Shown: piece by piece, positions 40,732 to 52,040 of the stretch
Numbering within the stretch: position 1 is the stretch's first letter
Layout of the letters: the number at the start of each line of letters is the position of its first letter
The notes under the pieces: model-generated
What the model was told of the DNA's origin: nothing
Databases searched by the model: none
Seen by the model: the letters and a program-made list of their open reading frames with translations, nothing else
Assembly: GCA_964017045.1 (NCBI GenBank)
Contig: OZ024802.1
Coordinates: 13,280,435-13,344,434 of the forward strand
Direction of reading: 5' to 3'
Source of the DNA: Omphiscola glabra
Taxonomy: Eukaryota > Mollusca > Gastropoda > Lymnaeidae
Length of the DNA: 64,000 nucleotides
Position numbers and translations under genes: made by a program

Positions 40732-41271
40732 ACATACTGCCTGGGAAAAACCTAAACTCTGCAAGGGCGCGAAGAACCGAACAATTTTAGGAACCCTTGG
40801 CACAGCTGAACAAGATAACTACGTCACAAGCGCGGAAACGAACAAAGGCGAATGGTGGACTTAATATTATTTTTACTAGTGCGATGTGTAGTGAGTACAC
40901 TAATGTACACGTAAAGAAACTGTGGCGAGATTTAAAAAACGTTGCGCGATATTTTTTTAATGGCTATTTATGGACTTCCGAATTTCAGGATATAATATTG
41001 CAGAATTTGAGTCCGTATAATGCGTACGTACTTTCCGGCGACAAACCCCCTACCTCCCGCCCCACCTCCATCGACCATACGCAAAAAAATATCCCAAATC
41101 AGCCACCACTGCATGGACGGCCCCTTAATTTATTCATGTTAACCAGTTCATTTGCATAAAAAAAAAATAATTCTCGAAATTCTCAATCTCGCCATGCGAT
41201 GGGGGAAAAAAGGGGTGGGGGGGGGGGGGGGAAGCAACAACAAATTCAAATAAACAACCTTTTTCGCCATG

Positions 41272-41860
41272 AAACATTTTAATAACAATATAGTCTCAAG
41301 ATGTTAACTCATACATGAAGTTACAGCAGTATCAGAATGGTTTTAATAGCAATATAGTCTCAAGATGTTAACTCATACATGAAGTTACAGCAGTATCAGA
41401 ATGATTTTAATTGCAATATAGTCTCAAGATGTTAACTCATACATGAAGTTACAGCAGTATCAGAATGGTTTTAATAGCAATTTAGTCTCAAGATGTTAAC
41501 TCATACATGAAGTTACAGCAGTATCAGAATGGTTTTAATAGCAATTTAGTCTCAAGATGTTAACTCATACATGAAGTTACAGCAGTATCAGAATGATTTT
41601 AATTGCAATATAGTCTCAAGATGTTAACTCATACATGAAGTTACAGCAGTATCAGAATGGTTTTAATAGCAATTTAGTCTCAAGATGTTAACTCATACAT
41701 GAAGTTACAGCAGTATCAGAATGGTTTTAATAGCAATTTAGTCTCAAGATGTTAACTCATACATGAAGTTACAGCAGTATCAGAATGATTTTAATTGCAA
41801 TATAGTCTCAAGATGTTAACTCATACATGAAGTTACAGCAGTATCAGAATGATTTTAATG
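41272..41860. repeat. 64-bp minisatellite, about 9 copies, with a three-unit higher-order pattern
   Basis: Units containing gtctcaagatgttaactcat recur every 64 bp. Variants alternate as A (gattttaattgcaatatag) and B (ggttttaatagcaatttag) in the order A-B-B-A-B-B-A, a 192-bp higher-order repeat. The array starts 17 nt downstream of the MFS stop codon (minus strand), and each unit carries ATTAAA on that strand. Confidence 0.93.
41854..41859 (-). terminator. Candidate poly(A) signal ATTAAA of the MFS gene
   Basis: On the minus strand ATTAAA lies 17 nt after the stop codon, followed by GT-containing sequence. It is the first of about nine copies repeated by the 64-bp array. AATAAA (minus) at about 41129-41134 is an alternative beyond the array. 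Confidence 0.4.
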
Positions 41861-41876
41861 GCTCAATCTGTGGTAG

Positions 41877-44800
41877 CTAACGGTTGCCTGGTAAACCCAA
41901 GACAACCATGATCAAGGAAATAAAGTGAAGGGCTCCGGCACTGAGAAACAAACCATGCCAACCAAATGTGTCCAAGAGGAGGCTCATGACTGGCGGGGAA
42001 GACAACTGCAGCAGCGTGCTTAAAGATGCCACGACGCCATATTTGAGGTTACACCGGAAGTGCCCGTAGACCTGCGCCACGCCAGCAGCCACAAGACTGT
42101 CGAAGGCGCAGACGAACCATGTAAAGCAGATAGTCCAGAAGAAAAACAGCCATCTGTTGAAAATTGTTTAATCAGATCTCTAAGCAAGTCATTTGAACAT
42201 AATAATTAAAGAAATAAACAATGAAATTGATTTTGTGTGAATGTTTGTTCCTTGTATGAATCATTATACAACATAAATTTGCTATAGGCCTTTTTAGTAA
42301 TTAAAAAGTTTTTAACACCACCATTTTCTTCCCACTAACGGATCAGTCCAATAATCACACATATACACTTTTATACTGAAGAATATTTAAGAGCCAATAG
42401 TCTTAAAGGAAACGGGTGGTCGTGGACGAACTCACTTGCTGACTTTTGGAGTGAAGTACCAAAAAGCGGAAGTAATCGTGGTGCCAGAGGTCAATATAAT
42501 CCAGGTCTCCCTCAAACCCAGTTTGTCCTGGAGGGCACCTAGCAACAGTTTGGGCAGGAGGGTGGACGCTGTCATCACAGTGCCCAAAACTGTTAGACTG
42601 TGGTCATCTTTCAGCCAGGTCTGGAACAAATAATTTGAAGAGAAACAAGAAAAATCGTAAGCAACATCATATTATATATTAATACCAGAGACTTAGACAA
42701 TGGGTATTTTAATGTTGCTATACGCACAATCCTCATCTTTATAAAAACCTACATATCCATGTAAAATTTATATATTGAATGTCTTCCAGAATCTGAATTC
42801 ATTTATTTATTATATTATTATTTAAAAAAATTCAGCATCAAAGCAACCCTTAAAAAATCCTGGCCACCGCATGACAGCAAAGGTCGTGATGACCCGGTAT
42901 TCTTAATTTCTTATACAGTTAAAAGCGGTCCATTATGAATACTATTTTTTTTTTACTATTAAAATAATTCATTTTTTTTTCTCTAATTTACGACCCTCTC
43001 GCTTAATAAATCAATATAATATATGGACGATTACGAGTTTAATTTAAGACTCTTGCACTTGAACGTTAAAAAACATGACACACATTCACAGATCCCATGC
43101 ACTTTTACTTTAAGCACACACTCACCTCGCCGTAAAGTTTATAGAAGTGAGACACGGTGACCAGAGCGTAATCCATCGCAAACTGCAGCACCAAAAACAC
43201 GTAAAACGCCTTGGTCCTCAGCATGGACATCGGGTGAAACCTGGCGTTGGGGTGACACGGCTCGGACGGAGGACAGTCCTCTCCTCGTGGCTCACCTCCA
43301 CCGGCAACGTCATCTCTTCCACTCGCGCCTGGCTGCTTGGTGGACGGCAAAAGTTCAGCCGTGTCGTCGTGGACGTAGAAAACTTCATCGCTGGTGTCTC
43401 GCGCGTCCCCTGGATGTGTTTGTGGATGTTTTGACTTTGAGCTGAGATATTTCTTATCTTTCTTACACTGGGTTTCAGGATCTGATTCACAGTCGATCGG
43501 CTTTTTGGATTTTGAACTTTTCTTGATCGATTCGCCGCCCTGTGGCCTGGAATGACCCTGGCGTGGGAGGAGAGTTTTGTCAGATGCTTCGTGTCTGCCA
43601 CTCGACTGGCCAGAACGGCTGTAGCTTCCGCTCAAGAATGGTGGACTGAGGGGTTCGGCTGGCACAGTTATCTCCATGACTGTGTAACTCTCTTTCGTTT
43701 GCAAGAAAACAAACCCCAAAAAATGGAAGATCGTGCTGAACGCCCCCAAAACCAAGAACACACGAGGGACCCGGTCAAGGATGTCTTCTTGTGTGAAAAT
43801 TCGAAAATTTCCGTCTTTTTTGTCCGGATTTAAGTTATCTGGGTTGATGTAGCTTCAAGAAGGGATTTTTAAAAAAAATTAAAGTACTGATATTTTTTAA
43901 AACATCAAATAGCCACTTTTATATGAAGTGGTCGGCAAACCGCGAGCCGCATGCGGCTGTTTAGCGACCTGAGTGCGGCTCGGCCAGTCGGCCACAAATC
44001 GGTTTTGACTCCGAAAAACATGGTTCTTGAAAAGAAATTGGGTTCTCAAAATTTTTTTTATCGCCATGCTGCTGATTTTGGGTTCTTTTGACCAATGAGT
44101 TTGCCGACCACTGTCCTATACTAATACACAGTGGCGTAGTGAGGGGGGCGCAAGGGGGGCATCATGCCCCGGGCGCTACTCACAAAGGGGCGCCAAATGG
44201 TATATTTTACTATAATATTGTATAGTTTTCGAATAGGGGGGCGCTAAAAAGGTATTGGGGGCGCTAAAAAGGTATTGTGACCCGGGCGCGAGTTAAGCTC
44301 GCTACGCCACTGCTAATACATTTAAATGTGTTAACTAGACCTACATTGCGACTTCGTCCTTAGGAAAAATTATTTGGACCTACAAAAGATAATGATGGAA
44401 GACGTGAATGTAAAGCATGGAAGACTGTTTTGGGTTGTAAAAAAGAAAGACAATGTGAAGGGGGAGTGGAGGGAAGAAACATTGAGAGGATGCCAGACCA
44501 AATAAGAGTGAAATAGGATGTGGCCCCGTGCCGCCAGATGACAAGGGAGGCGATTCATGAATAGACCATGACTGAGATTTTTAGCAAATCGGGGTCCGTG
44601 AGTGGATTGAACTACCATTACCCAAATGTAGGCATCCCGTTAACCTTTTCTGTGATGATTACATTGTTACCTACCATGTAATGTTCACATTGTTTAGCTA
44701 CCCTGTAATATTTCCACAAGTTAGCTACCCTGTAACGATTACACCAATTATCTACTCTGTAATTATTACACCGGTTTCCTTGTCAGTTATGATGACACCA

Positions 44801-47800
44801 GTTACCTACCCTGTAATGATGAGGTTGATAATGACAGCCCCCAGGCCGAGGCTGCTCGTCGCCACTCCTGTGGCCAGTCCTACGTTGGTCTTCACCCACA
44901 TGACGATGTAGGACAAGCTGGCCGAGTGCAGGACCCCGTCAGACAGACCTGGCCAAAAAATACGGGGACACTCTTCACAAGATGTGGTTTGTGGCTGGGG
45001 GATTATTAAAATTGGGGATTATCTCGTAATCACTGCCTCCATTAGAGGGCCAAGAGATGGATCACTGCCACCACTAGAGGGCCAAGAGATGGATCACTGC
45101 CACCATTAGACGGCCAAAGGATGAATCACTGCCACCACTAGAGGGCCAAGAGATGGATCACTGCCACCTCTAGAGGGTCAAAATATATATGTATATTTTA
45201 AATATTGAGGCCCGTATTCAGTTAAGAGCATAAAATCATGAATGTAATTTGTAAGAAGGATTATTTTGTAAAAGTACCTCTCTAAACTAAATCTAAACTA
45301 AATAACGAGACCATATAGAATATACCCACTCGGACCAATGGACCATTCAACACTCGATTATATAGATATTTGAACATATCATACAATTTTTTTTTTAAAT
45401 TTCATGATATAGGTCCAGAATTATCCTTTGTAAAATGTTCATATCTAATAATGTTTCAAATGTGTTCAAGAACTTGGCACGACCCCCAGCCCTCATCTAT
45501 GTCCACCCTGAGGCCCCTTCACCCACTTGTCATAACACCCAATGAACCCACCTGTCATAACACCCTTGTACCTATCTGTCATAACACCCAATGTACCCAA
45601 ATGTCATAACACCCCTTGTACCCACCTGTCATATCACCCATTGTACCCACCTGTCATAGCACCCATTTTACCCACCTGTCATAACACCCACTGTAACCAC
45701 CTGTCATAACATCCCCTGTACCCACCTGTCATAGCACCCCCTGTACCCACCTGTCATAACACCCAGTGAACCCACCTGTCATAACATCCCCTGTACCCAC
45801 CTGTCATAACACCCCCTGTAACCACCTGTCATAACACCCAATGTACCCACCTGTCATAACATCCCCTGTACCCACATTTCATAACACTCAATGTACCCAC
45901 CTGTCATAACACCTAACGTTATGATGAAGGTGACCAGACTATCCTGAACGGTCAGATAGGTCAGAAACAATGAGATGTTAAAGAAAATGGAGCCCAGGAA
46001 CATGGTGCCCTTGAGTCCTAGATAAGGCTCCATCAGACCACCAAGTATAATGCCCATAGTCCAGCAAGCTACCTCCACGGACATCAACCATGGCGTCTCG
46101 ATGTTGGAGCCTTCATTTTGTCTGAAATTTGAGGACAGTTGTCACATTTATGTCAAAGATAATATTTATGTCAAAGATAATATTTATGTCAATGATAATA
46201 TTTATGTCAATGATAATATTTATGTCAATGATAATATTTATGTCAAAGATAATATTTACGTCGAAGATGGTTTGTGTCAACTGTGATACTTCTTTCACAC
46301 ATGGTGTGTTTCAAAAATAGAATTTTGTGACATTTTTTTTTTCTAATATAGTATGTGTCAAACAAGGTATATGTGTCAAAAATAGTAAATGTGTCCTAGA
46401 AGGTATTCGTATCAAATATGGAATTTGTGTCAATGGTATTTTAGTTAAAGGTGGTATTTTAGTCAAGGATTGTATTTTAGTCAAGGATTGTATTTTAGTC
46501 AAGGATTGTATTTTAGTCAAGGATTGTATTTTAGTCAAGGATTGTATTTTAGTCAATGATTGTATTTTAGTCAAGGATTGTATTTTAGTCAAGGATTGTA
46601 TTTTAGTCAAGGATTGTATTTTAGTCAAGGATTGTATTTTAGTCAAGGATTGAATTTTAGTCAAGGATTGTATTTTAGTCAAAGGATTGTATTTTAGTCA
46701 AGGATTGTATTTTAGTCAAGGATTGTATTTTAGTCAAGGATTGTAATTGTAGTAAAGATGGTACTTTTGTCAAGGATGGTACTTGTGTGAAATGTGGTAT
46801 TTGTACCAATTCGGAATTAACGGCAAAGGTGCTATTTGTGTCATAGATGTCATTTGTGCCATTATATGTCATTTGTGCCATAAATGTTATTTGTGCTATA
46901 GTTGTTGTGCCATAGATGTTATTTGTGCCATAGATGTTATTTATGCCATAGATGTTATTTGTGCCATAGATGCTGTTTGTGCCATAGATGTTATTTGTGC
47001 CATAGATGTTATTTGTGCCATAGATGTTATTTGTGCCATAGATGTTATTTGTGCCATAGATATTATTTGTGCCATAGGTGTTATGTGGGCCATGGATGCT
47101 GTTTGTGCCATAGATGCTGTTTGTGCCATAGATGTTATGTGGGCCATAGATGCTGTTTGTGCCATAGATGCTGTTTGTGCCATAGATGCTGTTTGTGCCA
47201 TAGATGCTGTTTGGGCCATAGATGCTGTTTGGGCCATAGATGCTGTTTGTGCCATAGATGCTGTTTGTGCCATAGATGCTGCTTGTGCCATAGATGCTGT
47301 TTGTGCCATAGATGCTGTTTGTGCCATAGATGCTGTTTGTGTCATAGATGCTGTTTGTGCCATTGATTTTATTTGTTTCATAGATGTTATTTGTGTCAAA
47401 TGTGTTTTTCTGTGGTTATGTTTAGGATAAATACACAGAATACAGAAGATCAGTTTGGGATGGAAGCATGAAACGATGAACATTGGCTGCAGTGATACCA
47501 GGTGTTTAATGAACATTGGCTGCAGTGATACCAGGTGTTTAATGAACATTGGCTGCAGTGATACCAGGTGTTTAATTAACATTGGCTGCTGTGATACCAG
47601 GTGTTTGATGAACATTGCCTGCCATGATACCAGGTGTTTGATGAACATTGGCTGCTGTGATACCAGGTGTTTGATGAACATTGGCTGCTGTGATACCAGG
47701 TGTTTGGTGAACATTGGCTGCAGTGATACCAAGTGTTTGATGAACATTGCCTGCCATGATACCAGGTGTTTGATGAACATTGGCTGCTGTGATACCAGGT

Positions 47801-50111
47801 GATTGATGAACATTGGGTGCAGTGATACCAGGTGTTTGATGAACTTTGGGTGCAGTGATACCAGGTGTTTGATGAACATTGGCTGCAGTGATACCAAGTG
47901 TTTGATGAACATTGGCTGCAGTGATACCAAGTGTTTGATGAACATTGGCTGCTGTGATACCAGGTGTTTAATGAACATTGGCTGCTGTGATACCAGGTGT
48001 TTGATGAACATTGGCTGCTGTGATACCAGGTGTTTGATGAACATTGGCTGCTGTGATACCAGGTGTTTGATGAACATTGGCTGCAGTGATACCAGGTGTT
48101 TGATGAACATTGGCTGCTGTGATACCAGGTGTTTGATGAACATTGGCTGCAGTGATACCAGGTGATTGATGAACATTGGGTGCATTGATATCAGGTGTTT
48201 GATGAACATTCGCTGCAGTGATACCATGTGTTTGATGCACATTGGCTGCTGTGATACCAAGTGTTTGATGAACATTGGCTGCTGTGATACCATGTGTTTG
48301 ATGAACATTGGCTGCAGTGATACCAGGTGTTTGATGAACATTGTAACAAAAGTATCGATATTTTTGTTGGCTAATGTGTAGAGACAGGGCAATGGCGTCA
48401 TTTGCGTGGATTCACTCCCCTTATCGTTTTTTTAATAGAGTTACATTTTCATTAATATGACGGTGGCAAATTTTTATTGGTTGATTAATTATAATTTTAA
48501 AAATTTCATTGGTTGGCCTATTAAATATGTTAATGTGCTCCGCCATTTTATAACATGATTTTATAGGTTTACCAGACTGTGTTTCATTAATTTTTGGATA
48601 TTCTTTTCGGTGGAACCTGAAATAAAGTGTGCAAAAGTGTATTCCATGAAACTGTAAGTTGGGTTTTCATTATGTCTTGATTTATAATTAATTTTGGCCA
48701 TTATCTTTGTTGTTTTTTTCACTTTCCTAGTTTTCGGGGTGAAAACCCAGGACCAGGTTAGGGAGAGGGTCAAAACGCAGATTCCGATAGGGTCAAAACC
48801 CTCTTCAGGGATGAATTTAGGGTTCAGGTTAGGTTTAGGGATAGATGTATGGTTCATGTTAGGGTGAGGGATAGATTTAGGGTTCAGGTTAGGGTGAGGG
48901 ATAGATTTAGGGTTCAGGTTAGGGTGAGGTATAGATTTAGGGTTCAGGGTTAGGGATAGATTTAGGGTTCAGGTTAGGGTGAAGGATAGATTTAGGGTTC
49001 AGGTTAGGGTGAGGGATAGATTTAGGTCATTTTTTAATTTTTAAAAGCTTTTTATTCGTAATTTTATAAAAAAACATGAGTTATTTTATTTTTCCACGGC
49101 CGCCATCTTGGTTGTCCCGACTCGTGAACACGTAAAAGTTCGCGCGTCGGGGCAACCAAGATGGCGGCCATGGTAAAAAAAAACGCGGTCCCATCTCTTC
49201 ACATTTACCTTTTTGTTTCATTAATTTTTTATTTTGAAATTACAACGGTGAAGAGAAAACTGATTTTCATATTTATGTACATGAGGCATTTTGTTATATT
49301 AAAGTAAAATAATTTGACCGTGGTGCTCACTTGTAATGGTTCATAGTAACAGGGGGTGTGCAGAAGCGGTTGAAATTAAGTTTTCGATTAATAAAAATAA
49401 TTCCCCGTTTTCAGGGGCAAAAAGTTGACCAACGTTGAGTAATTTTAAAACAAATTCTTTATATCGATCTCCCTGGGGGGAATGACTTCAATAAGGCCCC
49501 ACATGTAAAACGTGTACACTCAGAGGAGTGTACCGGCAATGCTGAACAAACTCGAGTGTATTCAACTCTAACCAGCAGGCTCTTTTCGTGAGTTACCGTG
49601 TCGACCCCAGGGTCAAAGTAACGTTCAAAGGAGCTGACAGTTTCAAATAAGTGACTCACAAAAATAAAATGATAATAATCATAATAATAATAAAATGGTT
49701 CTTAGGCTTTGTTCATATTCAAAATATAATTAATAATAGTATATTGTATGTATTGAAGTAATGACCATAACACGCTAACTAAAACACAATCCGGTTGACA
49801 GAAAGGGATCACTTAGACGGGTTGAGATTTTAATATGTGGACATTCAGGTTACTTATTGACAACCACTAGAAAACTTGTTCGAACGCTGCAGTTATCTTT
49901 TTTTTCTTTTAATGAACCATTATTGGCTGCGAATTACGGTAAACAAAATTCCAGTCGCTTCCCGCCCACTTGAACGTACACTTTGCATGTGAAGTACTCA
50001 CTTGAACACGCAGGCTGTGTACGAGAAGAGATTTCCGTAGTACCAAGTGACGCCATTGGGGACGTTGATGAGAAAAACTCCAAAAAGCACAAAGTACTGT
50101 CTCCAGTTCAT
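41877..50111 (-). CDS. Major facilitator superfamily transporter, oxalate/formate or monocarboxylate (OFA/APC-like) type
   Basis: Six minus-strand exons: 50111-50002, 46121-45901, 44948-44810, 43852-43126, 42620-42436 and 42153-41877. They total 1659 nt (552 aa plus stop) with consistent phases. The start MNWRQYFVLFGVFLINVPNG leads into TM1. Exons 2-3 carry further helices (LMSVEVACWTMGIILGGLME, FIITLGVMTG, GLATGVATSSLGLGAVIINL). Exon 4 ends the N-terminal half (VFLVLGAFSTIFHFLGFVFL), then encodes a long polar, probably cytoplasmic loop of roughly 130 residues before MSMLRTKAFYVFLVLQFAMD. Exons 5-6 give the last helices and the C-terminus GLPGNR. The layout is 6+6 helices as in the MFS. The LRTKAFY segment and overall order resemble the oxalate:formate antiporter-like carriers of animals. 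The substrate is unknown. Introns 1, 2 and 3 are packed with minisatellites. Confidence 0.9.
42621..43125 (-). other. MFS intron 4
   Basis: 505 bp of AT-rich sequence. No repeat or element recognised. Confidence 0.8.
43926..44113. mobile_element. hAT-like MITE
   Basis: Inverted ends agtggtcggcaaac and gtttgccgaccact enclose about 188 bp without coding sequence. The target duplication is unclear. Confidence 0.7.
44129..44312. mobile_element. hAT-type MITE with perfect target-site duplication
   Basis: A 184-bp element starting cagtggcgtagtgag and ending gctacgccactg, flanked by a perfect 8-bp duplication, ctaataca (44121-44128 and 44313-44320). Confidence 0.92.
44668..44820. repeat. 27-bp minisatellite running into the MFS exon 3 splice donor
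   Basis: Units starting ctaccctgtaat lie at 44671, 44698, 44725, 44752, 44779 and 44806, an exact 27-bp period with divergence. The 44806 unit is the real exon 3/intron 3 junction (minus strand ATTACAGG|gtaggt). Confidence 0.88.
44949..45900 (-). other. MFS intron 2
   Basis: Holds a 32-bp array (45027-45180) and a 26-bp array (45521-45910) that ends in exon 2. About 340 bp between them is AT-rich with nothing recognised. Confidence 0.85.
45027..45180. repeat. 32-bp minisatellite, about 5 copies
   Basis: atcactgccaccactagagg recurs at 45029, 45061, 45093, 45125 and 45157. Confidence 0.93.
45521..45916. repeat. 26-bp minisatellite overlapping the end of MFS exon 2
   Basis: About 15 units of acccacctgtcataacaccc plus six bases, with spacing of 25-27. 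The last unit includes about 15 coding bases of exon 2 and its donor. Read on the minus strand, most units carry TGACAG|gtgggt, a good 5' splice-site sequence. Confidence 0.92.
46149..47400. repeat. Compound 18-bp minisatellite with three diverged subfamilies
   Basis: Subfamily 1 (46149-46290) has unit atttatgtcaaagataat. Subfamily 2 (46438-46745) has unit attttagtcaaggattgt. Subfamily 3 (46806-47400) has unit atttgtgccatagatgtt. All are 18 bp and alignable, with transitional units between blocks. Open frames on both strands are a by-product of the multiple-of-3 period. Confidence 0.9.
47470..48345. repeat. 33-bp minisatellite, about 26 copies
   Basis: Unit ctgcagtgataccaggtgtt plus tgatgaacattgg. 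The main variants are ctgcag/ctgctg and aggtg/aagtg. The period of 33 keeps long frames open on both strands. Confidence 0.96.
48775..49027. repeat. 30-bp array rich in TTAGGG-like words
   Basis: Units of tttagggttcaggttagggt plus gagggataga, about seven copies with edge decay. It resembles degenerate interstitial telomere-type sequence but is a distinct 30-bp unit. Confidence 0.88.
49094..49173. repeat. Inverted repeat (28-bp arms) carrying paired YY1-like sites
   Basis: The left arm (49094-49121) and right arm (49146-49173) are reverse complements with two mismatches, around a 24-nt loop. Each arm contains gccgccatcttg or its complement, a YY1-like word. It could be a foldback MITE or a relic promoter-like element. 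Confidence 0.85.
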
Positions 50112-50886
50112 CTTACTGCGAGCTGGGAGACAGTGCTGACCGCTGGGAGAGAAGGTGTGTGTATTTTAGGGTGGGGATATCATTGGACACGGAGCCCCAC
50201 TTTTGCCGAGCAACTCTACACACCAAACAGTAGGTTCATTAAAAGAAACAACAACACAATTGGAGAGATCGTGAGCTGTCCTGTCCTGTTCATTCATGCA
50301 TGAAATGGTGTGCTATTGAATGCAGCTCATGTACACAATGCGGGGGTAGGGGCGGGGACGAGGGGGGGGGGGTCTAGTCCGTGTGAGAAATAACAATAAA
50401 CACATTTTTTGTTTAAAAAAAAACAACACCTTTTTTATATGAGCTTAAACACAATAAAAAGTAGAAAGTAATTTTTTTTAATTTTAATTTCTTAAATGCA
50501 GTACGAAACAAAGTTTTTTGCAGAATTTAGAAAATCATTATATGTAGCCAAATGTAGACGAAAATTAAATGTTTTTAATTTTTAAGAATATTTAAAGATA
50601 ATTATTTCACCGACTGCGCACTAAATTTCAACTTATTTTCTAATGTTTAGTGCGCTTAAACTCGCCTTTGATAGAGAGTCTGTTTAAACGTTTTTTAATT
50701 TTTGTTTGTTTTTTTCCTATTTTTTTAGTAAGCCAAGGCATTGTCATCTTCAAAGTATTGACGCGAGTGGAATTAATTACTTGTGTAAACAACGAATGCT
50801 TACAAAATCGTGATTAAAGTGACTTAACTCTTTAACTTTATAGGCATAAAACTCAAACGTAGACTTTAACGGCTGTGGTGTTCTAT

Positions 50887-51030
50887 ATGCCCTGCCTCTA
50901 ACTGTGACCTTGGTCGCGAGACGTCCGTTGTGCCGAGACTATTTGCCGTATACCCTGCCCCTAACTGTGACCTTGGTCGCGAGACGTCCGTTGTGCCGAG
51001 GCTGTTTGCCGTATGCCCTGCCCCTAACTC
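50887..51030. repeat. 64-bp tandem repeat, about 2.3 copies
   Basis: ccctgcccctaactgtgacc recurs at 50889, 50953 and 51017 within GC-richer sequence. Confidence 0.9.
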
Positions 51031-51864
51031 GAATCCTCCTCAAAACAAACCCTCCCCAAAATTCTGAACGAAGCAGACGCGAACAACCACGATCAACTGA
51101 TTGAGATATATAAATATATCATTCGGCACACTGTCATGTTGGGGTGCCCGGTTTTTATTATTATTATAGACTTTTTTAAAACTCTCAAATCCATAAGGTT
51201 TGTTTGTAAATGTGTATAATAATTTGTGTTGAGTTCGCCCATGATATGACCGTGGTAACACCTTAGCAACAATGTAAACATTGATATCTTGATAAACCCA
51301 AAGGGATATTTATAAAAATCCAAAGAACCATTGGGGTCGGTCTTAAAGCGTTCTTGGAAAAAAGGTATTCCTTTAATTTAAAATCAACAGCTATTTTAAT
51401 AAACTCTTCACTCACTTTGAACTCATCTGTCAGCATTAAAGAAAACACTTGACCATTTTTAGTTCGCTACAGTAATTGCAGTGTAAATGTACAGTAAAGA
51501 CATCAATTTTAAATGTTCACCCTGATCGGTTTTTTTTAATACGTGGCAGCCTGGGAAGGGGGGTGGGGCAGATGACCTGGTTTGTTATGATGCATAAATA
51601 TACAAGGAATAGTACTACATCCCCCGCCCCCACACCGCCTTACACTGGAACATAAAGAACACACTCTTACTAAGCGTTTTTTGTTTTGGTGCTAACGTAA
51701 GCGTCCAGTTCCAATAATGGCAATAACCAATCTGTTAGTTTCAGTATCCGTTCTATAGGGACGGTATTTCAAGGGAGACAATTTGTAAAATAAATAAACC
51801 TTTAACACCACTGTATGCCTGAAAGAAAATAGAGCAGTACTCAGAAATAAGACCAGAATAGGCC

Positions 51865-52040
51865 TGACTAAGGCGTGTAGGCAGCCTGGGCAGTGTCTGA
51901 ATAGGGCGTGTAGACAGCCTGGGTGGTGCCAGACTGGATGGTGCCACATTGGATAGTGTCAGGCAGGGTGGTGCCACACTCTATGGTGCCATAATGGGTG
52001 GTGTCAGATTGGATGGTGTCATACTTGATAGTGGCAGCGC
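51865..52040. repeat. Degenerate ~16-bp array
   Basis: Repeated words of the form ggatggtgccacattg with variable spacing. Confidence 0.65.

Larger units (their letters stand above)
39026..41876. other. Interval between RBPJ and the MFS gene
   Basis: Holds a CT-rich low-complexity patch (39628-39830), three tandem arrays (46-, 32- and 64-bp units) and about 500 bp of unique sequence (40740-41270). An open frame at 40797-41159 lacks recognisable domains and is not called. Confidence 0.8.
43853..44809 (-). other. MFS intron 3
   Basis: Contains two MITE-like elements (43926-44113 and 44129-44312) back to back and a 27-bp array that ends exactly at the exon 3 donor (44668-44820). The middle (44320-44660) has nothing recognised. 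Confidence 0.85.
46122..50001 (-). other. MFS intron 1 (3.9 kb)
   Basis: Mostly tandem repeats: a compound 18-bp array (46149-47400), a 33-bp array (47470-48345) and a 30-bp array (48775-49027), followed by an 80-bp hairpin (49094-49173). The right part (49200-50000) is AT-rich and shows nothing recognisable. Confidence 0.85.

Noticed and set aside
40797..41159. 120-codon plus-strand frame between RBPJ and the MFS gene
   Set aside because: No motif or supporting splice or poly(A) context; composition is not distinct from its surroundings.
42436..42633. Plus-strand frame opposite MFS exon 5
   Set aside because: Antisense shadow of a well-supported coding exon.
43105..43833. Plus-strand and alternate minus-strand frames overlapping MFS exon 4
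   Set aside because: Shadows of the GC-richer coding exon; the frame giving transmembrane helices and matching phases is the one annotated.
46311..46682. 123-codon minus-strand frame with a TKIQSL repeat
   Set aside because: Product of the 18-bp minisatellite in MFS intron 1; the opposite strand is open too.
46941..48401. 486-codon minus-strand open frame of repeated peptides (and the 215- and 154-codon plus-strand frames opposite it)
   Set aside because: It lies in 18-bp and 33-bp arrays whose periods are multiples of 3, so several frames on both strands stay open. No domain, splice context or conserved flank supports a protein.
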